Shown: piece by piece, positions 35,717-44,534 of the stretch
How positions within the stretch are numbered: the stretch's first letter is position 1
How the letters are laid out: each line of letters opens with the position of its first letter
DNA from: Streptomyces pyxinicus
Lineage (GTDB): Bacteria > Actinomycetota > Actinomycetes > Streptomycetales > Streptomycetaceae
Assembly: GCF_024753135.1 (NCBI RefSeq)
Contig: NZ_JANUGP010000002.1
Span: 496,001 to 560,000 of the forward strand
Reading direction: 5' to 3'
Length of the DNA stretch: 64,000 nt
The notes under the pieces: model-generated
What the model saw: only the letters and a program-made list of their open reading frames with translations
Database searches by the model: none
What the model was told of the DNA's origin: nothing
Made by a program: the position numbers and the translations under genes

Positions 35717-37514
35717 TCCGGTCCGCCGTCGGCGGGGTGATCGGGGACGACGGGGAGGAGTGGGCCGTCAGGTACGTCGCCAGGGCCGTCAGGTCGTCCG
35801 AGCCGACCAGCGGGCCGGTGCCCTTGGCGAGGGTCGGGAAGCCGTCGCCGCCGCCGGCGAGGAAGCTGTTCACGGCGACGCGGTAGGTGGCGGCCGGGTC
35901 GAGCGGGGCGCCGTTCAGGCGGATGGAGTCGGTGACCACGCGGTCGGCGCCCGACTTGGTCAGGTCCAGGGTGTAGGTGAGGCCGGCCGAGGGCTGGAGG
36001 ATCTTCGGGGCGGCCTCGTTGGCGCCGCTCACCTGCTCCTTGAGCACCTGGACGAGCTGGGCGCCGGTGAGGTCCGCGAGGTTCACCGTGTTGGCGAAGG
36101 GCTGCACCGTGAAGCCCTCGGCGTAGGTGACGACGCCGTCGCCCTCAGCGCCCTTGGCCGCGTACGTCAGCCCGGCCCGCACCCCGCCCGGGTTCATCAG
36201 CGCCACGCTGGTCCTCGGGTCCAGCTCCTTGCCGTGGGCGAGCTGCGCGTCGGCGATCAGGTCGCCCATCGGGGACTCGGTGCCGGTGTTGTTCACGTCG
36301 CCGGAGACGTAGCCGATGGGGCGGTTGCCGATCGGCGCGGCGAGGGTGTTCCAGCGGCTGATCAGGTCCGTCATGTCGGCGGCCTTGGGCACGTCCCGGG
36401 TGACGACCCGGTTCGCGGACTTCACGGCCGTACGCGCGATGTCGCCCGTGCGGCGGTCGTAGGTCAGCGTGGTGTCGGTGTAGAGGCGGCCGAAGGAGGC
36501 GGCCGAGGTGACCATGCGGGAGCGGCCGGAGGGGTCCGGGATGTCGCAGACGTACGCGTTGTGGGTGTGGCCGGTGACCAGGGCGTCCACCGCCGGGGTC
36601 ACGTTCTTCGCGATGTCCACGATCGGGCCGGAGATGCCGGAGCCGGGGCCCGCCGCGTCGCAGTCGTAGTTGTAGGACCCGGAGGCCGGGTAGCCGCCCT
36701 CGTGGATCAGGGCCACGATGGACCGCACGCCCTGGCGCTGGAGCACCTTGGCGTACTTGTTGATCGTCTCCACCTCGTCCTTGAAGGACAGGCCCTTGAC
36801 GCCGTCGGCGGAGACGATGCCCGGGGTGCCCTCCAGGGTGACGCCGATGAAACCGACCTTGACGTCCTTCTTCTTCCAGACCCAGTACGGCTTGAGGATC
36901 GGCTTCCTGGTCTTCTCGTCGAGGACGTTCGCCGCCAGGTACGGGAAGTTCGCGCCCTTGAACTTCTTGTCCGTGTAGCAGCCGTCGGTCGGGTGGCAGC
37001 CGCCGTTCTGGAGGCGGGCCAGTTCCCTGGCGCCCTCGTCGAACTCGTGGTTGCCGACCGAGGTGACGTCCAGCTTCAGCTTGTTGAGCGCCTCGATGGT
37101 GGGCTCGTCGTGGAACAGGCCCGACAGCAGCGGGGAGGCGCCGACCATGTCGCCGCCGGCCGCCGTGATGGAGTAGGGGTGCCCCTTACGGGCCTGGCGC
37201 AGATGCGTGGCGAGGTACTCGGCGCCGCCCGCGTCGACGGTCTTCGTGGCGCCGTCCGGCTGGAGTTCGGTGACCCGGCCGGAGGAGCCCGACGGCGGCT
37301 CCAGGTTGCCGTGCAGGTCGTTGAAGGACAGCAACTGGACGTCCTGGTAGCGGCCGGGACGCGGGTGGTGCCCGTGCCCGCCCTTCCCGGTGTGCGCCTG
37401 GGCGGGCAGCGCGGCCGTCAGCGCGGCGGCGGTGGCGAGGGCGGCGCCGGTGGCGAGGACGGCGTAGGCACGTCGTCCGGTACGTCGTCCGGTACGCCGG
37501 GGTACGGCTGGCAT
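35700..37514 (-). CDS. secreted 5'-nucleotidase / 2',3'-cyclic phosphodiesterase
   Basis: 604-residue secreted metallophosphoesterase. Signal peptide at residues 1-41 ending in LPAQAHTGK. The calcineurin-like N-domain has LSFNDLHGNLEP, GGDMVGASPLLS, SVGNHEFDEG, ALIHEGGY and VTGHTHNAYV; the C-terminal 5'-nucleotidase domain begins near 380 (RPIGYVSGDV) and includes ALMNPGGVRAGL and AVNSFLAGGGDGF. It releases phosphate from nucleotides outside the cell. The homologous gene in S. coelicolor is PhoP-linked in my memory, but no clear PHO box is visible here. Confidence 0.95.
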   Translation of the reverse strand: MPAVPRRTGRRTGRRAYAVLATGAALATAAALTAALPAQAHTGKGGHGHHPRPGRYQDVQLLSFNDLHGNLEPPSGSSGRVTELQPDGATKTVDAGGAEYLATHLRQARKGHPYSITAAGGDMVGASPLLSGLFHDEPTIEALNKLKLDVTSVGNHEFDEGARELARLQNGGCHPTDGCYTDKKFKGANFPYLAANVLDEKTRKPILKPYWVWKKKDVKVGFIGVTLEGTPGIVSADGVKGLSFKDEVETINKYAKVLQRQGVRSIVALIHEGGYPASGSYNYDCDAAGPGSGISGPIVDIAKNVTPAVDALVTGHTHNAYVCDIPDPSGRSRMVTSAASFGRLYTDTTLTYDRRTGDIARTAVKSANRVVTRDVPKAADMTDLISRWNTLAAPIGNRPIGYVSGDVNNTGTESPMGDLIADAQLAHGKELDPRTSVALMNPGGVRAGLTYAAKGAEGDGVVTYAEGFTVQPFANTVNLADLTGAQLVQVLKEQVSGANEAAPKILQPSAGLTYTLDLTKSGADRVVTDSIRLNGAPLDPAATYRVAVNSFLAGGGDGFPTLAKGTGPLVGSDDLTALATYLTAHSSPSSPITPPTADRITVVR

Positions 37515-37523
37515 GGGGACCCC

Positions 37524-37564
37524 CCTGTGGGTCTGCTCTGGGTGTGCTCTGGGTCTGCTGTGGG
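37524..37564. repeat. TGCTCTGGGT-type direct repeats
   Basis: Four imperfect 10-11 base units (TCTGCTCTGGG, TGTGCTCTGGG, TCTGCTGTGGG) lie directly upstream of the nucleotidase start. They fall in its mRNA leader. Function unknown. Confidence 0.5.
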
Positions 37565-37644
37565 CCGGTGATGAGTGGACCGGCAGGGCAGCCTAGGGTC
37601 AACGCGCGTAGCGCGACAGGGGGTTCATGGTTACATCCTGGTTT

Positions 37645-37695
37645 CCCTTTGCCGATCTCTTTACCGACTCCCTTTGCCGATTCCCTCTGCCGAGC
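37645..37695. repeat. four 12-13-bp tandem units in divergent promoter region
   Basis: TTTGCCGA, TTTACCGA, TTTGCCGA and TCTGCCGA occur at 37648, 37660, 37673 and 37686, spaced 12, 13 and 13 bases, separated by TC-rich linkers. Phased spacing slightly above a helical turn suggests multiple protein contacts between the nucleotidase and mshD promoters. Confidence 0.5.
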
Positions 37696-37763
37696 GGACG
37701 CGGGCCGTCCCCGTCACCCACCGTTTCGGGACTTCACCCGAGCGCCCCCGTACCCTCGTACGC

Positions 37764-38690
37764 ATGAGCAGCGACGACACCGCCCGGGCCTTCTCCGCCC
37801 GCTCCATCGACACCCGCTCCGCGCTCACCCCCGAGCAGGCCGAGGCCGTGCTCGGACTGCTCGCCGAGGCCGCCGAGGCCGACGGGCAGCAGCCGGTGTC
37901 CGAGCAGGGCCGGCTGCATCTGCGCGGGGGTGCCCGGGAGGGCGTCTCGCATCTGCTGCTGACCGTCGAGGACGAACTCGTCGGGTACGCGCAGCTGGAG
38001 GACACCGACCCGGTGGAGGCACCGGCCGCCGAACTGGTCGTCCGCCCCTCGCACCGCGGTCGCGGACACGGCCGGGCGCTCGGCGCGGCCCTGCTCGCCG
38101 CCTCCGGCAAGCGGCTGCGGGTCTGGGCGCACGGCGGCCACTCCGCCGCCCGGCACCTGGCCCAGGTGCTCGGCCTCACCCTCTTCCGCGAACTGCGCCA
38201 GATGCGCCGCTCGTTGACCGATCTGGAGCTGCCCGACCCGGTGCTGCCCGAGGGCGTGACGGTCCGCGCCTTCGTCCCCGGCAAGGACGACACGGCCTGG
38301 CTCGCGGTCAACGCCGCCGCCTTCGCCCACCACCCCGAGCAGGGCGGCCTGACCCCACGCGACCTGGACGCCCGCGAGGCGGAGCCCTGGTTCGACCCGG
38401 CCGGCTTCTTCCTCGCCGAACGCCGCGGCGAGATCATCGGCTTCCACTGGACGAAGGTCCACGCCGAGGAGGGCCTCGGCGAGGTCTACGTCGTCGGCGT
38501 CCGCCCCGGCGACCAGGGCGGCGGCCTCGGCAAGTCCCTCACCACGATCGGCCTGCGCCACCTGTCCCGCCAGGGCCTGCCGACGGCGATGCTCTACGTC
38601 GACGCGGACAACACGGCGGCGGTGTCGGTGTACGAGCGGCTGGGGTTCGGGGTGTACGAGACGGACCTGATGTACCGGACGGAGACGTGA
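37764..38690 (+). CDS. mshD: mycothiol synthase
   Basis: 308-residue enzyme with tandem GNAT domains that acetylates Cys-GlcN-Ins, the last step of mycothiol synthesis. The C-terminal active domain has VYVVGVRPGDQGGGLGKSLTTIGLRHL and MLYVDADNTAAVSVYERLGF; the N-terminal domain has AELVVRPSHRGRGHGRALGAALL. Family landmarks WFDPAGFFLAERRGEIIGFHWTK fit MshD. ATG 37764 is the start giving standard length. Mycothiol is the main low-molecular-weight thiol of actinobacteria. Confidence 0.95.
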   Translation: MSSDDTARAFSARSIDTRSALTPEQAEAVLGLLAEAAEADGQQPVSEQGRLHLRGGAREGVSHLLLTVEDELVGYAQLEDTDPVEAPAAELVVRPSHRGRGHGRALGAALLAASGKRLRVWAHGGHSAARHLAQVLGLTLFRELRQMRRSLTDLELPDPVLPEGVTVRAFVPGKDDTAWLAVNAAAFAHHPEQGGLTPRDLDAREAEPWFDPAGFFLAERRGEIIGFHWTKVHAEEGLGEVYVVGVRPGDQGGGLGKSLTTIGLRHLSRQGLPTAMLYVDADNTAAVSVYERLGFGVYETDLMYRTET

Positions 38691-38757
38691 CGGGGCTCCC
38701 CCTCACGTGACGGGGCAGCCCCTCACGTAAGGGGGTCCCCGCTCATGGGGCTCGGCC
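38690..38757. repeat. CCCCTCACGT direct repeats after mshD
   Basis: CCCTCACGTGACGGGGC occurs and then partly recurs (CCCTCACGTAAGGGGGTCCCC) between mshD and the convergent small gene. GGGG/CCCC blocks can fold into stem loops that would terminate both. Confidence 0.45.
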
Positions 38758-38880
38758 TCAGCGGTCCCGCCGCCAGGCCGCCAGGGCGATGCCGATCACC
38801 ACCAGCACCGCCACCATGACGGCGAACCACGTCGGCATCAAATCGAGCCCCTTGTAGGCGACGAACGGCGACTCGGGCAT
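38758..38880 (-). CDS. small membrane protein (40 aa)
   Basis: 40-residue protein with one transmembrane helix (WFAVMVAVLVVIGIALAAW) and a short basic tail (RRDR). ATG 38880 has an AGGAGGA site at ideal distance. Single gene, convergent with mshD and divergent from the YtrA-type regulator. Function unknown. Confidence 0.7.
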   Translation of the reverse strand: MPESPFVAYKGLDLMPTWFAVMVAVLVVIGIALAAWRRDR

Positions 38881-38966
38881 CGGTCCTCCTCGGGTGGGGG
38901 CCCTCTCCGCATGCCCGCCGGCAGCCCACTTCACCGGTCTCCGGTTGACTTTCCGGCCCCCCTTGC

Positions 38967-39002
38967 ACCACCCTTTCACTACTCAATTAGTGAAAGGGTG
39001 GT
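38967..39002. promoter_or_regulatory. 15-bp perfect inverted repeat at start of GntR/YtrA gene
   Basis: ACCACCCTTTCACTA and its exact complement TAGTGAAAGGGTGGT flank CTCAAT. The right arm covers the GTG at 38998. YtrA-type regulators bind such palindromes to control their own ABC operon. If the transcript starts at the GTG, as spacing to ATTAGT suggests, binding would block initiation. Confidence 0.75.
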
Positions 39003-39396
39003 TACCTCAGTGGTCGAGTACCGCATCGACCGGCACAGCGGCGTGGCCACCTATGTGCAGATCGTCCAGCAGACCAAGCAGGCCCTGCGCATGGGGCTGC
39101 TGATGCCGGGAGACCGGCTGCCCACGGCACGCGAGGTCGTGGAGGCCACCGCCATCAATCCCAACACCGTGCTGAAGGCCTACCGCGAGCTGGAGCGGGA
39201 GGGGCTGGTGGAGGCGCGGCGCGGGCTCGGCACCTTCGTCCGCCGTGGCCTGGGCGCCACCCCCGCCGACTCCCCGCTGCGCACCGAGCTGGAGGAGTGG
39301 GCGCGCCGGGCCCGCGCCGCCGGCCTGGAGCGGGACGACGTGGCCGCGCTCTTCACCGCCGTACTCGACAAGCACTTCCAAGGAGACCCGTCATGA
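38998..39396 (+). CDS. YtrA-type GntR regulator
   Basis: About 132 residues: winged helix (YRIDRHSGVATYVQIVQQTKQALRMG, LPTAREVVEATAINPNTVLKAYRELEREGLVEARRG in pieces) and a short C-terminal helical tail, the layout of the YtrA subfamily, which lack an effector domain. GTG 38998 lies in the operator and suits a leaderless transcript; GTG 39010 is an alternative. The stop overlaps the ABC ATPase start by 4 bases, so regulator and transporter form one self-regulated operon. Confidence 0.9.
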   Translation: MVTSVVEYRIDRHSGVATYVQIVQQTKQALRMGLLMPGDRLPTAREVVEATAINPNTVLKAYRELEREGLVEARRGLGTFVRRGLGATPADSPLRTELEEWARRARAAGLERDDVAALFTAVLDKHFQGDPS

Positions 39397-40268
39397 GCAG
39401 CGACACGGCGTTGAGGGCCGAGGCTCTGGGGAAACGGTTCGGCCGACGCGGCCGGGCGCTGCGCGACTGCTCGTTCCGGCTGCCCGCCGGACGCGTCTGC
39501 GCGGTCGTCGGCCCCAACGGCGCCGGCAAGTCCACCCTGCTGACCCTGGCCGCCGGACTCGCGGCCCCCACCGAGGGCACCCTGAGCGTCCTCGGCACCA
39601 CCCCCGCGGCGGCCCGCCCGCGCGTCGGCTACCTGGCCCAGGACAAGCCGCTGTACCCGCAGCTCACCATCGCCGAGACGCTGCGCATGGGCGCCGACCT
39701 CAACCCCGGGCGCTGGGACGCGGCCGCGGCCGAGGAGGTCGTCGCCGCCGGCGACCTGGACCCCGGCTCCCGGGTCCGCACCCTGTCCGGCGGCCAGCAC
39801 ACCCGCGTCGCGCTCGCCCTGGCCCTCGGCAAGCGGCCCGAACTGCTGCTGCTGGACGAGCCGATGGCCGACCTCGACCCCCTCGCCCGGCACCAGCTGA
39901 TGGGCACGCTGATGGCCGAGGCCGCGCAGCACGGCACCACGATCGTGATGTCCTCCCATGTCGTCGCCGAACTGGAGGACTCCTGCGACCACCTGCTGCT
40001 GGTCGGCGACGGCCGGATCCGGCTGTCCGGCGACATAGACGAGCTGCTCGCCGCCCACCTGCGGGTGACCGCCCCCGAGTCCGCCGCCCTCGCCCCGCAC
40101 ACCGTGGTCGACTCCCGGGTCACCGGCCGCCAGCTCAGCGCCCTCATCCGCCCCGCCGGACCCGTCCCGGACGCCTGGCGCACCTCGGCGCCCTCCCTGG
40201 AGGAGCTGGTCCTCGCCCACCTGCGCAACCCCGGCGCGCCCAGCCTCGTCGAGGAGAGTGCCGCATGA
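39393..40268 (+). CDS. ABC transporter ATPase (YtrA operon)
   Basis: 291-residue ATPase: Walker A VVGPNGAGKSTLL (about 37-49), Q-loop YLAQDKPLY, signature TLSGGQHTRVALALALG, Walker B LLLLDEPMADLDPLARH and H-loop MSSHVVAEL. The C-terminal extension with LEELVLAHLRNP is shared by ATPases paired with ABC-2 permeases of this type. AAGGAG precedes the ATG. Partners are the two permeases that follow, each overlapping by 4 bases. Confidence 0.93.
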   Translation: MSSDTALRAEALGKRFGRRGRALRDCSFRLPAGRVCAVVGPNGAGKSTLLTLAAGLAAPTEGTLSVLGTTPAAARPRVGYLAQDKPLYPQLTIAETLRMGADLNPGRWDAAAAEEVVAAGDLDPGSRVRTLSGGQHTRVALALALGKRPELLLLDEPMADLDPLARHQLMGTLMAEAAQHGTTIVMSSHVVAELEDSCDHLLLVGDGRIRLSGDIDELLAAHLRVTAPESAALAPHTVVDSRVTGRQLSALIRPAGPVPDAWRTSAPSLEELVLAHLRNPGAPSLVEESAA

Positions 40269-41260
40269 CCACCGCATCCACCGGAAACCGCCCGCGCACC
40301 GTCCGCTGGCTGCTGCGCCTGCACCGGCCCGCGCTGTACGGCTGGGCGGCCCTGGTGGTCGTACTGGCCGGCGTCCTGCTCGCCGTGCGCGGCCCGCTCA
40401 CCGACGCGGCGGCCGAGGGCTGGCGCCAGTACAACGCCTGCCAGGGCGAGGACACGGCCTGCTCCTACGACCAGGACGCGATCCTGCGCTACAAGGACTG
40501 GTCCGGCTACGCCACCTTCGCCGTCACCGCGCTGCCCTTCCTGGTGGCCGGCTGGGCGGGCGGCGCGCTGACCGGCCGCGAGCTGGAGACCGGCACCGCC
40601 TGGCTGGGCTGGACCCAGAGCACCTCGCCCGCCCGCTGGCTCGCCGTCCGCCTGGCCGTGCCGGCCGCCGTCGTCACCGCCGGGGCGGCCGTGACGGTGT
40701 GGCTGCACCACCTGGCCTGGAGCGCGGGGCAGGGCCGGGTCGACACCGCCAAGGAGTGGTACGACCGGTTCGTGTTCCACGCCAACGGGCCCAGCACCGT
40801 CGCCCTGGCCCTCGCCGGGCTCGCCGCCGGCGCCCTGTGCGGACTGCTGCTGCGCCGCACCCTGCCCGCCCTGCTGCTCGGCGTCGTGGTCACGGCGGTC
40901 GTCCGGCTCGCCGCCGAGTTCGCGCTGCCGCACCTGTGGCCGGCGGTCACCCGGCTCGCCGGGACCGACCAGGTGGCCAACGGTTCCGGCATCACCGTGG
41001 ACGAGGGGTACGTGACCCGGAGCGGCGCCCATGTGCCGCTCTCCCACTGCGCCTGGGACCGGCCCTGCGCCGACGTCGTCGCCCGCTTCCACACCTACCA
41101 GCCGCGGTCCCACTACTGGCCCCTGCAGCTCACCACCAGCGCCCTGATCCTCGCGGTCGCCGCCCTGCTGGTCGCGGCCTGCTTCCTCGTCCTGCGCCGC
41201 CGGACCGGTGCCACGCACACCGCCCAGGCCCCGGCCGTTCCCACCGGAGCCGCCGTATGA
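40265..41260 (+). CDS. ABC transporter permease 1 (YtrA operon)
   Basis: 331-residue membrane protein with about six helices (ALYGWAALVVVLAGVLLAV, FAVTALPFLVAGWAGGAL, LALAGLAAGALCGLLL, LILAVAALLVAACFLVL). GRELETGTAWLGWTQSTSPARWLAVRL is a conserved cytosolic loop also present in the next gene, so the two permeases are paralogues. The extracellular loop before the last helix contains Cys pairs (SHCAWDRPC). Substrate unknown; such operons often respond to cell-envelope antibiotics. Confidence 0.88.
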   Translation: MTTASTGNRPRTVRWLLRLHRPALYGWAALVVVLAGVLLAVRGPLTDAAAEGWRQYNACQGEDTACSYDQDAILRYKDWSGYATFAVTALPFLVAGWAGGALTGRELETGTAWLGWTQSTSPARWLAVRLAVPAAVVTAGAAVTVWLHHLAWSAGQGRVDTAKEWYDRFVFHANGPSTVALALAGLAAGALCGLLLRRTLPALLLGVVVTAVVRLAAEFALPHLWPAVTRLAGTDQVANGSGITVDEGYVTRSGAHVPLSHCAWDRPCADVVARFHTYQPRSHYWPLQLTTSALILAVAALLVAACFLVLRRRTGATHTAQAPAVPTGAAV

Positions 41261-42012
41261 CCACCCTCGCCCCCGTCCGCCGCCCGGCCGTCCGGCGGAC
41301 GGTGCTGCGGCTGCACCGGCCCGCGCTGCTGGTGTGGAGCGTGTCCCTGCTCGCCGCCCTCGCCGAGCTGCTCTGCCTCCAGCTGTCGGCCGTACCCCGG
41401 GACCGGGCCTGCCGACAGGCGGGCCACGTGTGCTCGTACACCCTGTTCGACGACCCGAACCTCGTCATGAACGTCCTCGGCGAGGTCCTCACCTACGCCC
41501 CCTGCGCGGTCGCCGCCTGGGCGGCCGGGGCGCTGATCGGCCACGAGCTGGAGTCCGGCACCGCCCGCCTGGTCTGGACCCAGGCCGCCACCCCGGCCCG
41601 CTGGCTCGCCGCCAAGCTCACGCTCGCCGCCCTGCCCCTGGCCGTGGGCGGTGCGCTGCTCGCCTGGCTCTACGACCGGGTCTGGACCGGGAGCCGGGAC
41701 GTGCTGGTCACCAACTGGATCTGGGACCGCGTCTTCGTGCCGCGCGGCCCGCTGCTGCCCGCGCTGCTGCTGCTCGGGCTGGCCGTCGGGGTGCTGGCCG
41801 GGCTGGCCCTGCGCCGCACCCTGCCCGCGCTCGCCGCGTCCGTCGGTGCCATGCTGCTGGTGCGGATGAACCTGCGCGAGCTGTGGCAGCCGCTGCGCGG
41901 CACCCTGTCCGGATTCCGGCACCTGCACCTGACGGCCACCGGCATCGTCCTCGCCCTCACCGCGCTCACCGTCGCCGCCGCGTTCGCGGTGCTGCGCCGG
42001 GCCACCGCCTGA
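41257..42012 (+). CDS. ABC transporter permease 2 (YtrA operon)
   Basis: 251-residue paralogue of the preceding permease with the loop GHELESGTARLVWTQAATPARWLAAKL and helices near 20-40, 75-95, 125-145, 165-185 and 222-245. Shorter because the extracellular loop is reduced. Overlaps the first permease by 4 bases (ATGA). A 15-bp inverted repeat follows its stop and ends the operon. Confidence 0.88.
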   Translation: MTTLAPVRRPAVRRTVLRLHRPALLVWSVSLLAALAELLCLQLSAVPRDRACRQAGHVCSYTLFDDPNLVMNVLGEVLTYAPCAVAAWAAGALIGHELESGTARLVWTQAATPARWLAAKLTLAALPLAVGGALLAWLYDRVWTGSRDVLVTNWIWDRVFVPRGPLLPALLLLGLAVGVLAGLALRRTLPALAASVGAMLLVRMNLRELWQPLRGTLSGFRHLHLTATGIVLALTALTVAAAFAVLRRATA

Positions 42013-42028
42013 GCAGATCACGGTGACG

Positions 42029-42068
42029 GGTTCCCGTACCGGCACGGTGCCCGGCCGGTACGGGAACC
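42029..42068. terminator. hairpin terminator of the ABC operon
   Basis: GGTTCCCGTACCGGC and its exact reverse complement are separated by 10 bases. It is followed by further GGTACCGGAACCGG half repeats. Position 16 bases after the last permease fits termination. Confidence 0.75.
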
Positions 42069-42302
42069 GGACCGGCCGGTACCGGAACCGGACCGCGTAC
42101 CCCCGGGAGCCGCCCCCCGCTATCCCGCACGTCATGTCGCCGTAACCATCGATTCAGACGGGCTTGCGAGGCTCGGCCAATGCAGCCCGCCGTGCCAGAG
42201 CCTTCGCCGCCGCCCGAGGGGCCCCCGGGAGACGGGGCCGTCACGCTCCCGCCCGCACGTTCCGACGCGCCTGTCACGCCCCTGGCGCGGAAGAATGGGT
42301 TC

Positions 42303-44534
42303 ATGAGTCAGCCAGACGCCCAGGCAGAGGTCCAGCACGTCCAGCCCTCCGTGGGCTCCATCGCCGCCCACCGCCAGAACGCGGTGTCCGCGGCGGTCTC
42401 CGACCTCGAACCCGATCTCGACGCGGACCTCGACGCGTACGAGGAGTCGCACGCCGGCGGTGTGCCGCTCCCGAAGGGCCGCTTCCTCGACCGGGAACGC
42501 AGCTGGCTCGCGTTCAACGAGCGCGTTCTCGAACTGGCCGAGGACCCGAACACCCCCCTGCTGGAGCGCGCCAACTTCCTGGCGATCTTCGCGAGCAACC
42601 TGGACGAGTTCTTCATGGTCCGGGTCGCCGGCCTGAAGCGCCGCATCGCCACCGGGGTCGCCACCCGCTCCGCCTCCGGCCTCCAGCCGCGCGAGGTGCT
42701 GGAGATGATCTGGGCCCGCTCCCGCGAGCTGATGGCCCGGCACGCCGCCTGCTACCACGAGGACGTCGCCCCCGCACTCGCGGACGAGGGCATCCACCTG
42801 GTCCGCTGGAACGAGCTGACCGAGAAGGAGCAGGCCCGCCTCTTCACGCTCTTCCGGCACCAGATCTTCCCGGTCCTCACCCCGCTGGCCGTGGACCCCG
42901 CGCACCCCTTCCCGTACATCTCCGGCCTCTCCCTGAACCTGGCCGTCGTCGTGCGCAACCCGGTCAGCGGCCACAAGCACTTCGCGCGCGTGAAGGTGCC
43001 GCCGCTGCTCTCCCGGTTCCTGGAGGCCTCCGCCGGCCGGTACGTCCCGCTGGAGGACGTCATCGCCGCGCACCTGGAGGAGCTGTTCCCGGGCATGGAG
43101 GTGCTCGGGCACCACGCCTTCCGGCTGACCCGCAACGAGGACCTGGAGGTCGAGGAGGACGACGCGGAGAACCTGCTCCAGGCCCTGGAGAAGGAACTCA
43201 TGCGGCGCCGCTTCGGGCCGCCGGTGCGCCTGGAGGTCGAGGAGTCCATCGACCGCGAGGTGCTGGACCTGCTGGTGCGCGAGCTGAAGATCTCCGAGGC
43301 CGAGGTGTACCCGCTGCCCGGCCCGCTCGACCTCACCGGCCTGTTCCGCGTCCACTCGCTGGACCGGCCCGAGCTGAAGTACCCGAAGTTCATCGCCGGC
43401 ACCCACCGCGACCTGGCCGAGGTCGAGTCCGCCTCCCCGCCCGACATCTTCGCCGCCCTGCGCGCCCGGGACGTCCTGCTGCACCACCCGTACGACAGCT
43501 TCTCCACCTCCGTGCAGGCCTTCCTGGAGCAGGCCGCGGCCGACCCGGACGTCCTCGCGATCAAGCAGACCCTGTACCGCACCTCCGGCGACTCCCCGAT
43601 AGTCGACGCGCTCATCGACGCCGCCGAGTCCGGCAAGCAGGTGCTGGTCCTGGTCGAGATCAAGGCCCGCTTCGACGAGCACGCCAACATCAAGTGGGCG
43701 CGCAAGCTGGAGGAGTCCGGCTGTCACGTGGTGTACGGCCTGGTGGGCCTGAAGACGCACTGCAAGCTGTCCCTGGTGGTCCGCCAGGAGGGCGAGACGC
43801 TACGGCGCTACAGCCACGTCGGCACCGGCAACTACCACCCGAAGACGGCCCGGCTGTACGAGGACCTGGGGCTGCTCACCGCCGACCCGCAGGTCGGCGC
43901 GGACCTCTCCGACCTGTTCAACCGCCTGTCCGGCTACTCCCGCCGGGAGACCTACCGCCGGCTGCTGGTCGCCCCCAAGTCGCTGCGGGACGGCCTGATA
44001 GCGCGGATCACCAAGGAGATACAGCACCACCGGGCGGGCCGCCCGGCGTTCGTCCGTATCAAGGTCAACTCGATGGTGGACGAGGCCGTCATCGACGCCC
44101 TCTACCGGGCGGCCCAGGCGGGCGTGCCGGTCGACGTGTGGGTGCGCGGCATCTGCGCCATCCGGCCGGGCGTCCCCGGCCTGTCGGACAACGTGCGGGT
44201 CCGCTCGGTGCTCGGCCGCTTCCTCGAACACTCCCGGGTGTTCGCCTTCGGCAACGGCGGCGAGCCCGAGGTGTGGATCGGCAGCGCCGACATGATGCAC
44301 CGCAACCTCGACCGCCGGATCGAGGCCCTGGTCCGCGTCGTGGACCCGGGCCACCGGGCGGCCCTCAACCGGCTGCTGGACACCGGCATGGCCGACAGCA
44401 CCGCGTCCTGGCACCTCGGCCCGGACGGCGAGTGGACCCGGCACTCGACCGACGCGGACGGCCAACCCCTGCGCAACGTCCAGGAGATGCTCATTGACGC
44501 CCGGAGGCGCCGGCGTGGCACAGCGACACCTTGA
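42303..44534 (+). CDS. ppk: polyphosphate kinase
   Basis: 743-residue PPK1 that reversibly builds inorganic polyphosphate from ATP. All four domains are present: N-domain ([46 protein letters not shown] in pieces), head domain, and two phospholipase-D-like catalytic domains with [34 protein letters not shown], the phospho-His region [18 protein letters not shown] and [16 protein letters not shown] 42303 matches the S. coelicolor start as I recall it (MSQPxAQAxVQH). The CHAD gene begins inside its 3' end. No PHO box was found upstream. Confidence 0.96.
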   Translation: MSQPDAQAEVQHVQPSVGSIAAHRQNAVSAAVSDLEPDLDADLDAYEESHAGGVPLPKGRFLDRERSWLAFNERVLELAEDPNTPLLERANFLAIFASNLDEFFMVRVAGLKRRIATGVATRSASGLQPREVLEMIWARSRELMARHAACYHEDVAPALADEGIHLVRWNELTEKEQARLFTLFRHQIFPVLTPLAVDPAHPFPYISGLSLNLAVVVRNPVSGHKHFARVKVPPLLSRFLEASAGRYVPLEDVIAAHLEELFPGMEVLGHHAFRLTRNEDLEVEEDDAENLLQALEKELMRRRFGPPVRLEVEESIDREVLDLLVRELKISEAEVYPLPGPLDLTGLFRVHSLDRPELKYPKFIAGTHRDLAEVESASPPDIFAALRARDVLLHHPYDSFSTSVQAFLEQAAADPDVLAIKQTLYRTSGDSPIVDALIDAAESGKQVLVLVEIKARFDEHANIKWARKLEESGCHVVYGLVGLKTHCKLSLVVRQEGETLRRYSHVGTGNYHPKTARLYEDLGLLTADPQVGADLSDLFNRLSGYSRRETYRRLLVAPKSLRDGLIARITKEIQHHRAGRPAFVRIKVNSMVDEAVIDALYRAAQAGVPVDVWVRGICAIRPGVPGLSDNVRVRSVLGRFLEHSRVFAFGNGGEPEVWIGSADMMHRNLDRRIEALVRVVDPGHRAALNRLLDTGMADSTASWHLGPDGEWTRHSTDADGQPLRNVQEMLIDARRRRRGTATP

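Noticed and set aside
42013..42302. PHO box upstream of ppk
   Set aside because: No GTTCACC-like units at 11-base spacing, only a terminator and CCGGTACC repeats.
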